Shown: piece by piece, positions 11,055 through 21,737 of the stretch
How positions within the stretch are numbered: position 1 is the first letter of the stretch
How the letters are laid out: every line of letters begins with the position of its first letter
Assembly (NCBI GenBank): GCA_036365145.1
Contig: JAEOAD010000026.1
Coordinates: 3,167,501-3,231,500, forward strand
Reading direction: 5' to 3'
Origin: Orientallactaga sibirica
Lineage: Eukaryota > Chordata > Mammalia > Rodentia > Dipodidae
Length of the DNA: 64,000 nucleotides
Notes under the pieces: model-generated
What the model was told of the DNA's origin: nothing
Seen by the model: only the letters and a program-made list of their open reading frames with translations
The model's database searches: none
Translations under genes and position numbers: made by a program

Positions 11055-11163
11055 GACGGGCAGCCCACCCCAGGGTCAGGGACGGAGACGGGCAGCCCGC
11101 CCTGTTACCACCCACCCCGTTACCACCCACCCCAGGGTCAGGGACGGGGACGGGCAGCCCGGC
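11055..11163. repeat. 62-bp-period tandem duplication beside the TFIP11 promoter
   Basis: The block around cagggtcagggacgg occurs at 11071 and 11133. Between them gttaccacccacccc is itself doubled (11104-11118 and 11119-11133). The motif gacgggcagcc appears three times. Confidence 0.8.
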
Positions 11164-11275
11164 GCTAACCTGGATCTCACCGCCTCGCTCGCTCGGCCGC
11201 CCGCCGCGCACGGAAAGCTCTCCCCGCACACGGCGTCAGCTCCGTAGTCTCCTCGGCCGGCTGGAACCTAAATAC

Positions 11276-11329
11276 GGCGCGCCGGAAGTGACGCGGAGCC
11301 GTGGCGCGGGCGCGCCGGAAGTGACGCCA
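11276..11329. promoter_or_regulatory. Paired ETS-CRE composite sites
   Basis: The 19-mer ggcgcgccggaagtgacgc occurs perfectly at 11276-11294 and 11309-11327, 33 bp apart. Each contains an ETS core (CCGGAAGT) overlapping a CREB/ATF half-site (TGACG). The second copy extends to TGACGCCA. Placement just upstream of the presumed TFIP11 start fits a core promoter element. Confidence 0.7.
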
Positions 11330-11496
11330 TCGCCGCTGCCAAGCGGAAACCTGACGGCCCAGCCAGGCTAGGTGGGCCCAAGGTTTGACCTTCCCCCCCG
11401 CGGGCCGTCCTGTGTGAATCTGAACTGGATGCAGGGGTGCGTGCGAGGCCGCGGGGAGCCGGGCACGCCGTGTACGTGAAAGTGTCCCCGCGAAGC

Positions 11497-11550
11497 CAGT
11501 GAGTTCCAGCTCAGCCTGGCCAGAGAGACCCGACCTCAGAAAAAACAAAA
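11497..11550 (+). repeat. B1-type SINE 3' fragment
   Basis: Only the last roughly 45 bp (gttccagctcagcctggcca) plus an A-rich tail. Marks the right edge of the CpG-rich region. Confidence 0.65.
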
Positions 11551-11639
11551 ATTTAGAGGCGATAGGGCTTCACACGGCAACATTAACCCATACGACCGAA
11601 GGGAAAATTGTCTATGTACTTAAAACACTTGGTGTTCTA

Positions 11640-11803
11640 TTTTTTTGGTTTTTTTTTTTGGTTTTGCGAGGTAGGGTTTCACTCTGGTCCAGGCTGACCT
11701 GGAATTCACTATGTAGTCTCAGGGTGGCCTTGAACTCACGGCGATCCTCCTACCTCTGCCTCCCGAGTGCTGGGATTAAAGGCGTGCGCCACCACGCCCG
11801 GCT
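11640..11803 (-). repeat. B1-type SINE
   Basis: Full-length reverse copy ending accacgcccggct. Confidence 0.94.
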
Positions 11804-11952
11804 CTTTTTTTGTTTTTTTGAGGTAGGGTCTCACTCTAGCCTAGACTGACCAGGAATTCACTCTGTAGTCTCAGGGCAGCCGTGAACTCACGGTGATCCT
11901 CCTACTGCCTACTGAGCGCTGGGATTAAAGGCGTGCGCCACCACGCCCGGCT
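11804..11952 (-). repeat. B1-type SINE
   Basis: Abuts the preceding copy in the same orientation. Confidence 0.93.
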
Positions 11953-12214
11953 TCTTTTTTAAATTTTTGTTTCCTGGTGTCCTCATCTCCTGCCTCATTT
12001 GAAGCAGGATGTCTCCTCATTGCGGTTCAGTGTTGTGTTGGCCAGGCTGGCTGGTCTGAGAGGCTCAGGGGAAGTCTCATATTTTTGCCTTCCATCTTTC
12101 CATTGGCAGCATGCTGGCATGACCGATGGCTAGTTTCCAGCTCTTATGTGGATTCTGAGGATCTGAAGTTGGCTGTTCAGGCTTGTGTGGCAAGTGCTTT
12201 TTCCACAGCAAAAA

Positions 12215-12332
12215 AATTCCAGACACATGCACCACCTTATGCATCTGGCTTACATGGGTCCTGGGGAATTGAACCTGGGTCCTTTGGCTTTGCACGCAAG
12301 CACCTTAACCACTAGACCAACTCTCCAGCTGG
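12215..12332 (-). repeat. DIP-type SINE, 5' half
   Basis: Reverse copy from ttccagacacatgcaccacc to caactctccagct; the CT-rich tail part is absent. Confidence 0.9.
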
Positions 12333-12576
12333 CAAGTGCTTTATCCACTGAGCCATATCAGACCTCTTGGTGTTCTTTTAGCATAAAGGCTCGATGCTGT
12401 TGCTTCCTGGATGTGGGCCTGTGGTGAGTAGTTTGACCTTTCTGCACCTCAGTTTCCCTATCTGTAAGTTGAAAACAATGGCAGTACAATTCTAAGATGA
12501 TTGCTTTAAAGAAAAAAAGGGGGGGCACTAATTAAGGCATAAAAGCTGCTTGCACGTGAAGAGCTCAAAACAGTGT

Positions 12577-12731
12577 GAGCGGGGCGTGGTGGCGCACGCC
12601 TTTAATCCCAGCACTTGGGAGGCAGAGGTAGGAGGATGACCGTGAGTTCGAGGCCACCCTGAGACTACATAGTGAATTCCAGGTCAGCCTGGACTAGAGT
12701 GAGACCCTACCTCGAAAAACCAAAAAAAATC
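12577..12731 (+). repeat. B1-type SINE
   Basis: Full length, with close-to-consensus head (gggcgtggtggcgcacgcc). Confidence 0.94.
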
Positions 12732-12836
12732 CTAAAGCAACAACAAAAAAAACCCCACAGTGTCCTCACAGTGTGTGGAGGGAGGCCTCTCAGTTTAAAG
12801 GTGAGTGCTTTGTCTTTCCTCAAGATTTCATGCTCA

Positions 12837-13045
12837 GGCTGGAGAGATGGTTTAACAGTTAAGGCGTTTGCCTGCAAAGCCAAAGTACCCAGGTTCGATT
12901 CTCCAGGACCCACGTAAGCCAGATGCACAAGGTGGTGCATGCATCTGGAGTTCATCTGCTGTGGCTGGAGGCGCTTGACGCACCAATTCTCTCTATCTGC
13001 CTCTTTCTCTACATCTCAAATAAATAAAATTTTAAAATATTTAAA
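12837..13045 (+). repeat. DIP-type SINE
   Basis: Full length with caaataaataaaat tail. Confidence 0.94.
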
Positions 13046-13510
13046 AACAAAAGATTTTGGAAAAACGAAGAGGGAAAAGAACCGGAGGCTGAGACTCAGG
13101 GCCTCATATCCATCTGACTTCGCAGCACTTCTCAGAAAAACCTTCCCCTTGGGACTTGGGGACATCCAGGCCCGTGTCTAGACTCCCAATGAGGTGCTCA
13201 GCATGTAGCCTTCCCAGAAGAGGTTGCCAAGCAACCAGGCTCCTCGGCAGCAGTAGAGGAGGACAGCCATTGGTCCACACCACTCCTTTCAGACATGAGG
13301 TCAGCGGAGGAGACCCTGCAAGAGGGGAAGTGCCCACACCATACTGAGATGAATAGCCAGGCCTGGCACCCAGGACTGCGGACTTCAGGCTGGTGACCTT
13401 GTCTGCACCACCATCCCTATGCTACTGTTTTCTTGTACGAGCAAATACTGACAGATTGACACCTGTGGGTTTAAGGTCAAAGCCAAAGCCCTGGACAGAC
13501 ATCATGCCTT
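13046..13510. other. Intergenic, nothing recognised
   Basis: Unique-looking sequence between SINEs. Confidence 0.55.
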
Positions 13511-13669
13511 TTTATTGTTGTTTGGTTTTTCAAAATAGGGTCTCGCTGTAGCCCAGGTTGACCTGGAGTTCACTAGGTAGTCTCAGGGTGGCCTTGAACT
13601 CACAGTGATCCTCCTGCTTCTGCCTCCCAAGTGCTGGGATTAAAGGCGTGGGTAGCCACGCTCAACCTA
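13511..13669 (-). repeat. B1-type SINE
   Basis: Reverse copy; the 5' end is mutated (gtgggtagccacgctcaacc). Confidence 0.9.
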
Positions 13670-13764
13670 ATCACACTTCTAACCAATCTCTAACACAGCC
13701 TATGGTACACAGCTATCTCCACATCACCTCCAAATATGGGGGAACTTGCTCAGTCACAATTTTA

Positions 13765-13973
13765 TTTTACTTTTTAAGTTTTTATTTATTTGAGAGCGAA
13801 AAGCAGAGAAAGAAAGAAAGAATGGGCACACCAGGGCTTCCAGCCACTGCAAACAAACCCCAGACACATGTGCCGCCTTGTGCATCTGGCTTACATGGGT
13901 CCTGGGGAATCAAACCTACGTCCTTTGGCTATGCAGGCAAACACTTTAACCGCTGAGCCATTTCCCCAGCTCC
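13765..13973 (-). repeat. DIP-type SINE with perfect target duplication
   Basis: Flanked by ctcagtcacaatttta at 13749-13764 and 13974-13989, a perfect 16-bp duplication. Confidence 0.95.
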
Positions 13974-14439
13974 CTCAGTCACAATTTTAAACATGCTGGT
14001 ACCATAGAAACAGTTCCTAAGTGGCATTTTCAAAGCTGGTATATTTAAGTCTAGCACATGTACTTTTTCTAGGACAGTGACATTATGCCGTGGCACATGG
14101 CTCATTCTTAACTTTGCAGTTTGTCACAAAAACCACATACACGGTGTCCTGAACTTGGCAGCATTGGAAACCCAGATAAGCTAAGATTAGCAGTTCTGAT
14201 TTCCCTCTCAATGCTTCCTGCGGATGGTTTCTACTGGACTTCTCCGGAACTTGTGGAGGATGCTGGGTGTGAGTTTCTGCACAGCTCAGTGATGTCTGTA
14301 AAGCACACAGGTCTGATGGAGGAGCACAGCTGCTAAACATTCACTCACTCACTCACTGACACATTTATAATTAATGTGCACATAGACACTATTAATTACA
14401 GTGGAAACATGACCTCTAAACTTCACACCATGAAACTAC

Positions 14440-14619
14440 AGACACAAGAGGCAGATCGAAAGAGAGAATGGGCACGTCAGGGCCTCTAGCCATTGCAAAC
14501 GAACTCCAGACACATGTGCCACCTTGTGCATCTGGCTTTATGGGGGTACTAAGGAATCGAACCTGGGTCATTAAGCTTTGCAGGCAAGCGCCTTAAACCA
14601 CTGACCCATCTCTCCAGCT
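14440..14619 (-). repeat. DIP-type SINE
   Basis: Reverse copy with a short tail region, followed by a T run of about 22. Confidence 0.92.
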
Positions 14620-15070
14620 TGTGGAGAATTTTTTTTTTTTTTTTTTTTTTTACCAGACCATCCCTGCCAATCTGGATGCTGCAAGGGTTCCAAAGAACCA
14701 CGTTAACGGCTTGGCCTCAAGGTGGCGCAGGAACAGGAGCCTTCGGAGGCTTGGTGGGGGATCTTCTGGTCACTGAAGGCATGGAGCCCCAGACCGGTCC
14801 TCTTCCTCCTGGCTAAGGAAGTGAGCAGTATTCCCCTCCACACACTGCAGAGCATCACCATCTGCATGCCTTTCGGATAACCCAACGCTTGAACTTGGAC
14901 TGGAATCGCCAGATCTCTGAGCCAAAATAACCCTTTTCCTTTTATGAATCAATACCCGTCCATCCATGTTTACTGCTGCAGCGATTCCAACAGCCAAGAA
15001 CAGAACAAGCCTAGATGCTCAACGACAGAAAATCGGGTACCTAGACACAGTGGACTTCCCCCACACACAC

Positions 15071-15200
15071 ACCCAAGGTAGAGTCTCACTCTAGCCCAGG
15101 CTGACCTGGAACTCTCTCTGTAATCCCAGGCTTGCCTCAGACTCACAGCGGTCCTCCTACCTCTGCCTCCCAAGTGCTGGGATTAAAGGCGTGAGCCACA
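15071..15200 (-). repeat. B1-type SINE
   Basis: Reverse copy truncated at its 5' end after aaaggcgtgagccac. Confidence 0.9.
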
Positions 15201-15202
15201 GA

Positions 15203-15388
15203 GAGCCAGAGAAGGAGGGAAGGGAAGGGGGAGGGAGGATGGGTGTGCCAGGGCCTCCAGCCACTGCAAATGAACTCTAGACTCATGCACCATCTTGTGC
15301 ATCTGGCTTTATGTGGGTACTGGGGAATCAAACCTGAGCCCTTTGGCTTTGCAGACAAGAACCTTAACCAACAAGCCATCTCCAGCCT
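15203..15388 (-). repeat. DIP-type SINE
   Basis: Reverse copy; the tail is replaced by a GGGA-rich purine tract. Confidence 0.92.
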
Positions 15389-15394
15389 CAAGCA

Positions 15395-15544
15395 TTTTTT
15401 TTTGGGGGGGGGGTTCAAGGTAGGGTCTCACTCTAGTCCAGGCTGACCTGAAATTCATTATGTAATCTCAAGGGTGGCCTTGAACTCATGGCGATCCTCC
15501 TACCTCTGCCTCCGGAGTGCTGGTGTGTTTCACCATGCCCAGCC
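15395..15544 (-). repeat. B1-type SINE
   Basis: Reverse copy with T8G10 at its tail side; a few bases are lost near the head. Confidence 0.92.
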
Positions 15545-16196
15545 AAGCATGTTTTTAATGACAAATGTGGTATGGGCCACAGAAAGCTGCAGTAGCATCT
15601 CCCTGGCCACATGCTCCTCTACAAGGCAATTTGCACATGGCCTTCAGTCCATTCCCCCCCCACCTCTCTCTCGGACTAGGTGACAAACTGAAGCAGTACT
15701 GATACCATGCAAGCTCCAGGCACATCTTTGAAGTCACCATTTGTTCCACTACTTTATACTACAGGTGGCATCTGCTCAGGGGAAGCCTGACTACCCTAGA
15801 CCACCAGGTCGTGAGCCTGCCATGCAGAGAGACTACCTGGACGGGTGCCCGGTAAGCGTCTGGATGCTCCAGGCAGCAGCTGCAAATTAGGAAGCTTCCA
15901 GATGGCAGGACTCCCTGCCAGCATCAGTCTGGAGAGTTGCTGACTTGAATTGCTGACTCACAGGACCGAGAGATTTCACAGAGCAAAGAGGACAGGAAAC
16001 AATGGAGGTCTGATGGATGGCCTCTGCTGTCAAGCCCAGGCCTGACCATCAGGCCGCCTGGATTGCTCACCCTGTCAGTGCAAGCAGATTTACCACGTAG
16101 ACACAATGAAGAGATTTGTAGCAAGTGCTGTGCCACTGGGCTACAACCCCAGCTCAAGAGATTTTATTGCCTTTTATTTAAAAAAATATTTTATTT
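15545..16196. other. Intergenic, nothing recognised
   Basis: Unique-looking sequence without SINEs. Confidence 0.55.
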
Positions 16197-16400
16197 GGAC
16201 TGGAGAGATGGCTTAGCAGTTAAGGCATTTGCCTGCAAAGCCAAAGGATCCCGGTTCAACTCTCCAGGACCCACATAAGCCAGATGCACAAGGGGGCGCA
16301 TGCATCTGGAGTTCATCCACAGCGGCTAGAGGCCCTGGCGTGCTCATTCTCTCTCTGCCTCTTTCTCTCTCTCAAATAAATAAATATTAAAAATAAAAAA
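16197..16400 (+). repeat. DIP-type SINE with aagggggcgc core
   Basis: Full length. gatgcacaagggggcgcat (16284-16302) replaces the usual aaggtggcgcat. Tail-to-tail with the next element. Confidence 0.94.
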
Positions 16401-16579
16401 ATATTTGAGAGAGGGAGTCAGATAAGGGAGAATGGGCATGTCAGGACCTCCAGCCACTGCAAACTCCAGACGCATGTGCCACCTTGTGCATGTGGCTTTA
16501 TAAGGGAACTGGGGAATCGAACCTGGATCCTTTAGCTTTGTAGGCAAGCACCTTAACCACTAAACCCTTTCTTCAGCCC
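16401..16579 (-). repeat. DIP-type SINE
   Basis: Reverse copy joined to the preceding one through the AT-rich tail, so the pair forms an inverted repeat. Confidence 0.92.
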
Positions 16580-16597
16580 TAGCTTTTGTTACTTTTG

Positions 16598-16652
16598 TAA
16601 TGTGTGTGTGTGTGTGCGAGTGTGTGCGTGTGTAACGTGTGTGCGTGCGCAG
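16598..16652 (+). repeat. TG-rich simple repeat
   Basis: Imperfect (TG)n with CG interruptions. Confidence 0.85.
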
Positions 16653-16767
16653 GCCCTTGCAGTGCCTCACACGCTTGTCTGCAGTGAGGGGTGTTTGCTT
16701 GCAGTGGTCAGAGTGGAACATATACTGTCCCACTTCATTTCTCTTCTGCCTCGTCTTGTTTTGTGAT

Positions 16768-16914
16768 TTTTTTTTTTTTTTTTTGGTTTTTCAAGGTAGG
16801 GTCTCCCTCTAGCCCAGGCTGACCTGGAATTCACCATGTGGTCTCAGGCTGGCCTTGAACTCATGATCCTTCTACCCAGGCTGGGATTAAAGGTGTGTGC
16901 CACATGCTGGGCCT
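16768..16914 (-). repeat. B1-type SINE
   Basis: Reverse copy with T17 tail; internal loss around ccttctacccagg. Confidence 0.9.
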
Positions 16915-16924
16915 TTTTTGTTTT

Positions 16925-17063
16925 TTAAAGTTTTTGAGATAGGGTCACTCAAGCTGAACTGGAACTCACTCTGTAGTCCCAGGATGGCCTCGAATTCATG
17001 GTGATCCTCCTTCCTCTGCCTCCTAAGTGCTGGGATGAAGGGTATGTGCTACCACACTCGGCC
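16925..17063 (-). repeat. B1-type SINE, diverged
   Basis: Reverse copy with several substitutions (gatgaagggtatgtgctacc). Confidence 0.85.
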
Positions 17064-17065
17064 TT

Positions 17066-17264
17066 TTATGTATTTTTTTCTTATTATTTGCAAGGAGAGA
17101 GGGAGAAAATATAGACTCACCAATGCCTCTAGCCACTGCAAATGAACTCCAGATGCATGCACTACTTTGTGCATCTGGCTTTACATGGGTACTGGGGAAC
17201 TGAACCTGAGTCCTTAGGCTTTACAGGTACATACATTAACCACGGAACCCATCTTCACAGCCCG
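17066..17264 (-). repeat. DIP-type SINE
   Basis: Reverse copy, head mutated to catcttcacagccc. Confidence 0.9.
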
Positions 17265-17417
17265 TTTTTTTTTTTTTTTTTTCTTTTATGAGGTAGGGTG
17301 TCACTCTAGCCCAGGCTGACCAGGAATTCACTATGTAGTCTCTGGGTAGCCTCAAGCTCCTCCTACCGCTGCCTCCCAAGTGCTGGGATTAAATGTTTGT
17401 GCCACCCTACCCAGCTA
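17265..17417 (-). repeat. B1-type SINE
   Basis: Reverse copy directly abutting the previous DIP; tail T18. Confidence 0.92.
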
Positions 17418-17427
17418 TGTGCTTTCT

Positions 17428-17620
17428 TTTTTTTTTTTTTCTAAAAACATATTAGAAAGAGGTAGAGAGAATGGGTGCACCAGGGCCTCTAGCCACTGCA
17501 AACAAACTCCAGTCACATGCACCATCTTGTGCATCTGGCTTACGTGGGATCTGGAGAGTTGAACATAGGTCTCAGGCTTCGCAGGCAAGCACCTTAACTG
17601 GTACACCATCTCTCCAGCCC
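17428..17620 (-). repeat. DIP-type SINE
   Basis: Reverse copy, intact tRNA-like head (accatctctccagccc). Confidence 0.93.
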
Positions 17621-17658
17621 TGCTTTTCATATATATTATATAAAATATAATAAACATA

Positions 17659-17829
17659 TTTAATGTGTTTATTTATTGAGAGGGAGAGAGACTATGAGTG
17701 AGTGTGCCAGGGCCTGTAGCCACTGCAAACACCAGATGCATGTGCCACCCTATGCATCTGGCTTTACGTGGGTATTGAGGAATCAAACTGGGGTCCTTGA
17801 AGTTTTGCAGAGGAGCCTTAATTGGTTAG

Positions 17830-17831
<2 letters not shown>
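17659..17831 (-). repeat. DIP-type SINE, diverged
   Basis: Reverse copy, head lost into the adjoining TG tract. Confidence 0.85.

Positions 17832-17864
<33 letters not shown>
17832..17864 (+). repeat. (TG)n microsatellite
   Basis: About 15 uninterrupted TG units. Confidence 0.95.
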
Positions 17865-17867
<3 letters not shown>

Positions 17868-17966
17868 GAGGCAGGGTCTCATTTGTAGCACATGCTGGTC
17901 TTAAACCTGTGATCCTCCTGCTTCAGCCTCATAGTGCTGGGATTACAAATATTATCATCACCCAAC
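17865..17966 (-). repeat. Old B1-like SINE fragment
   Basis: ttgaggcagggtctcatttg to agtgctgggattacaaatat; clearly diverged. Confidence 0.7.
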
Positions 17967-17967
17967 T

Positions 17968-18103
17968 CCAGGTAGGGTCTCACTCTGGTCCAGGCTGACC
18001 TGGAATTCACTATGTAGTCTCAGGATGGCCTCGAACTCACAGAAATCCTCCTACCTCTGCCTCCTGAGTGCTGGGATTAAAGGCGTGTGCCACCACACCT
18101 GGC
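17968..18103 (-). repeat. B1-type SINE
   Basis: Reverse copy without its T tail, head ccaccacacctggct intact. Confidence 0.92.
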
Positions 18104-18249
18104 TTTTTTTTTTTTTTTTTAATGACAAATTGCTAAGTCCTTTGGAGGACTTGACACAGGCAGGCTGAAACAGTAGTGCAAAAGGAGCTCTGTAGTCTGT
18201 GCTTTGGGCACACAGCAGGCTGGTCACCAGCTGCATAACCATCTGAAGC

Positions 18250-18409
18250 TCCACTCCAGCTTGGGCTAGAATGAGACCCTACCTTGAAAAACCAAACAAT
18301 TGTTTTGAGACAGGATCTCATAGAGCCCAGGCTGGCCTTGAACCTTTGATCCTCCTTCCTCCATCTCTGAAATGCTGGGGAGATAAGCACACGCCACCAC
18401 ACCTGGCTT
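18250..18409. repeat. Two B1-derived fragments back to back
   Basis: 18250-18300 is a plus-strand 3' end (gcttgggctagaatgagacc). 18300-18409 is an old minus-strand copy (ttttgagacaggatctcata to ccaccacacctggct). Confidence 0.7.
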
Positions 18410-19060
18410 AAAAGACTACTGACTGACAAGGAGAAAGTCTGTATGTATTCAGTACAGACATCTTTGTTTTTTTGTTTTTCCCAAAAGTTTTTCATCCCAG
18501 CTGGCTGAACTTGTAGACGCCGAGACAGAGGATATGAAGAGAAGGCTGTATTTATATGTATGCAAATTTATAGGAAAAGTCAGGAATACTATGTTCCAAC
18601 AGGAAAGGGTGGCATTAAGGAAGGAAGGAAGGGGGTGTTAAGAAGTACAAACAGGACCTCTTGCATTCTTTCTATAAATTCTTCAGATTGTTCCGTTTTC
18701 AGAAATGCATTCACTGAGTGCTCTGAATTTAAAAAAGAAAAAAAAAAAAACCCTCCTCAAATCAGAGGATGAAGACCTAAGAAGAGAGTGGATTCTCAGT
18801 GAAGACTCAATCCCTGCCCAGGACCAGAGGCAGCACCCACCCCTCTCCCTCTACCAGTTACCCCTGTGTTCCTGGGTGCTACTGTGAAGATCCTGGGTCT
18901 TCACACATGGCCTGTTGGTGTGAGCTCTGGAAGCCAGGGCAGTGGGTGTGCCAGCTGTTGTTCCCAACATTCCTATGTACTACCAACATCCCCACTTCAC
19001 CGATGAGGAGAGGGTGAGGCCTCTGGCCAGTAGGTTTATCTACAACGTCAACTTGACTGG
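18410..19060. other. SINE-free sequence left of the TPST2 3' end
   Basis: No SINE or exon recognised. It could include distal TPST2 3' UTR, which I cannot delimit. Confidence 0.5.
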
Positions 19061-19315
19061 ATTTAGAATCACCTAGGAGACTGGCGAGGCACACCTCTTG
19101 GTGTGGTTGTGACAGTGTTTCTGGGGGACTAACTGACAGGGAAAGACCCACCCTAACCTGGGTGGCACCCAGCCCTGGGTGGAGGTGGAGGAGCAGGTTG
19201 AACAAAAGAGAAATTCCAGCCGGGCACCTCTAAGATGTGAGCTGAAACATCTTTCCTCATTGAGTTGTTATGTCAATCACTTCACCATGGCAACACAAAA
19301 GTAACTTGAGAGCGC
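19030..19315 (+). mobile_element. Possible URR1-like (hAT-Charlie type) rodent DNA element remnant
   Basis: The stretch ggtttatctacaacgtcaac through gacccaccctaacctgggtg to caacacaaaagtaacttga resembles a non-autonomous rodent hAT element as I remember it. Coding capacity is absent. The name is tentative. Confidence 0.4.
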
Positions 19316-19699
19316 CTGACTCCACAAGCCACACCCCAGGACACTGTTGGGCAATGCCTTCCCAACACCTCGCATGTCACCCTGAGATGCACAGCAGGAA
19401 GGTGTGGGTCAGCACGGGAACCCTTAGCTGCTCAGATGGTCACTGAACAATGAGTTATCTCAGCGGGAGTGGAGTGGTCCCAGCCTGGCTCCTGACAGGG
19501 TAGGGGACACTGCCTCCAGGCCCTTGTAACATTAGTGACTTGACTGTGATGGGAGTCTGGGGCCATGCCCTCCAGAGGAGTGGGTGGCTGAGGTCTGTCA
19601 TGTGGTGGTAGCTCCATACCTGTGACTGACTGCCAATGAAACCCTGCATGTAGGCTCTGCTTAAGCCTCCCTCCTGGGGGGGGGCACCTCATCCACGTC

Positions 19700-20455
19700 C
19701 ACACGTCCGTGCAGGGAAGACTACCAAGGGCCCTTCAGATGCCACCAAGACGGCCTCTTCCTGTGAACCTTGTCTGGCTGACGTCACCCGTGGCCTGTGA
19801 CCCTCCCGGAAAGGCACCATCACCATAGATCCTGTGAGTCCTTTAAGTGATGAGGCCTGACAGTGGCCACTGGGACCCTGACAGAGTTCCACAGCACTCT
19901 GGACAGCTTCTGCATGTCACTAATCCACGTGACAACACCCAACATGCGGGACATAAAAACCCTACTCAGTGTTCAAGTAAGGCACAGACAAATGGGCCTT
20001 GGTTCACATTATCCAAATGCTTTCTTTTCTCTGTGAAGCTGAGTGGAATTGAGGACTCGGAGCCTCATATACTAAACTCTTAAATAGATCCTTGAGCTCA
20101 GCGTCCAGCTTAACAGGAGAGGCACGGGTCATGAGCCTTGTCCCAACACATGGGGCCACCAAGGTGGCCTGACAATGAGGGAAGATGGCAAATCCAGTTC
20201 TTAAAAAAAATTTCCCAAGGGGAAAAATAGAAAAGGCCCAAGTTTCCAAAGCCAGACCACCTCCACGGGATGTGCTCTCCGCTCTGGAGTGTCTGAAGCC
20301 AGAGCGCTCCCGGTCCAGCCTGTGCAAACACGCAAACACAGTCCTCCTCAAGTGCTCCACGCTGGCCCTGACAGCAAGCAAGTGCTGGACATGAACCTGG
20401 TGCCCATGCGGATGCAGCAGCTTCTCTTCTTGGCAGCAGATCCATTTGCAGAGAT
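19700..20455 (-). other. TPST2: Probable TPST2 terminal 3' UTR exon, left end not determined
   Basis: A strong acceptor with polypyrimidine tract (CCCCCCTCTTTCAG) ends at 20456, and the sequence to its left is SINE-free. This fits the family layout, in which the stop-codon exon is spliced to a separate 3' UTR exon. I see no minus-strand AATAAA or ATTAAA between 20455 and 18400; only TATAAA variants occur near 18550 and 18567. The end coordinate is therefore a guess. Confidence 0.4.
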
Positions 20456-20710
20456 CTGAAAGAGGGGGGACAGCGTTGGACCCCAGGGAGTGATTCAGAA
20501 AATAGAACTTTTTCTATTTATATACAGACTGCAGAATGTATGGTTTGATCCATTCACACAAGCAGGCATGGCTATATATATACACACACATTCCAGATGG
20601 CTGGGAGAATTTTAACTTTTAAAAGATTCCTTGAATTCTCACCCACATCTCAACCTGCAGCCACCTCACCTCAAAGACTGAATTCTCCTATTTACAAGGG
20701 AAAACTGAGG

Positions 20711-20858
20711 CTGGGTCTAGCTTGGGGTGCAGGTCTGTAATCCCAGTGACTCAAGAGACTGAGGCAGGAGGATCAGGAGTTCAGGGTCAGGCTAGACTAG
20801 GGTAAGGTCAAGGCTAGCCTGAGAAACTGAGGCCCTGCCTCTAAATAAAAAAGTATGA
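20711..20858 (+). repeat. Old B1-like SINE
   Basis: tctgtaatcccagtgactca, gaggcaggaggatcaggag and an A-rich end; diverged. Confidence 0.75.
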
Positions 20859-20874
20859 AGAAGGCTGGAAGAGA

Positions 20875-21064
20875 GTGAGGTAGGGATATCGCTCAGTGGT
20901 CAAAGGCACTTGCTTGCAAAGCCTGCCATCCCAGGTTCAATTCCCTAGTGCCCAAGTAAAGCCACATGCAGAAAGTGGCACATATATATCTGCAATACAT
21001 TTGTAGCAGCAATAGGCCCTGGCACATCCATTCTCTCTTTTTCTCACTCATAAATAAATAATAT
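20875..21064 (+). repeat. DIP-type SINE, diverged
   Basis: Head atcgctcagtggtcaaaggc, tail cactcataaataaataata; tail-to-tail with the next copy. Confidence 0.85.
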
Positions 21065-21269
21065 TTTTAAATTTATTTTTATTTATTTATTAGAGACCGG
21101 GGGGGGGAGAGGGAGAGAATGGGCGCACCAGGGCCTCTAGCCACTGCAAACTAACTCCAGATGCGTGCGCCACCTTGTACAGCTGGCTTACGTGGGTCCT
21201 GGAGAGTCGAACCAGGATCCTTTGGCTTTGCAGGCAAACACCTTAACTGTTAGGCCATCTCTCCAGAAT
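21065..21269 (-). repeat. DIP-type SINE
   Basis: Reverse copy, near full length, with a G9 interruption in the purine-rich tail. Confidence 0.92.
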
Positions 21270-21299
21270 TGTTTTGAGGCAAGTCCAACAGACTGGCCT

Positions 21300-21559
21300 T
21301 TTTTTTTTTAATGCGAGAAAGCAAGAGTGGGAGTGAGAGAGGCGATGGGGGGGGGAAGAGGGGAGGGAACTGGCGCCCCAGGGCCTCCATGCACTGTAGT
21401 TGAACCCCAAATGCATGTGCCCCCTAGCGTGCATGGCAACCTTGTGTACTCGCATCACCATGACTCTGGCTTACATGAGTCCTGGAGAGTCGAACATGGG
21501 TCCTTAGGATTCTCAAGCAAGCACCTTAACCCTTAACTACTAAGCTATCTCTCCAGCCC
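21300..21559 (-). repeat. DIP-type SINE with internal insertion
   Basis: Reverse copy carrying about 40 extra bases (ccctagcgtgcatggcaacc and on) between the catgtgc and ctggcttacatgag blocks. Confidence 0.85.
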
Positions 21560-21589
21560 TAAATAAAAGATATTTTAAAATGCACTTAA

Positions 21590-21736
21590 AAGTCAGGGCG
21601 CACGCCTTTAATCCCAGCACTTGGGGGACAGAGATAGGAGGACTGCCTTGAGTTCAAGGCCACCCTGAGACGACATAGTTAATTCAGGTCAGCCTTGGCC
21701 AGAGTGAGACCCTACCTCGAAAAACCAAAAAACAAA
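21590..21736 (+). repeat. B1-type SINE, head truncated
   Basis: Starts gggcgcacgcctttaatccc; otherwise complete. Confidence 0.9.
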
Positions 21737-21737
21737 G

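Larger units (their letters stand above)
11040..11480 (-). promoter_or_regulatory. TFIP11: TFIP11 CpG-island promoter and likely non-coding first exon
   Basis: The only strongly CpG-rich non-coding stretch in the window, immediately upstream of the first coding exon. No TATA box is obvious. Reading leftward, a candidate exon 1 ends GCGAGGCG before GTGAGA (donor at 11180); a second candidate donor, CCAG|GTTAGC, lies about 10 nt further on. The transcription start probably falls between the ETS-CRE pair (11276-11329) and 11250. Such promoters often fire divergently, so a plus-strand non-coding transcript is possible, but nothing here proves one. Confidence 0.75.

Noticed and set aside
12837..12925. 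tRNA-like box A and box B sequences in many places
   Set aside because: They are heads of DIP-type and ID-type SINEs, not functional tRNA genes; cloverleaf pairing and flanks do not fit a tRNA.
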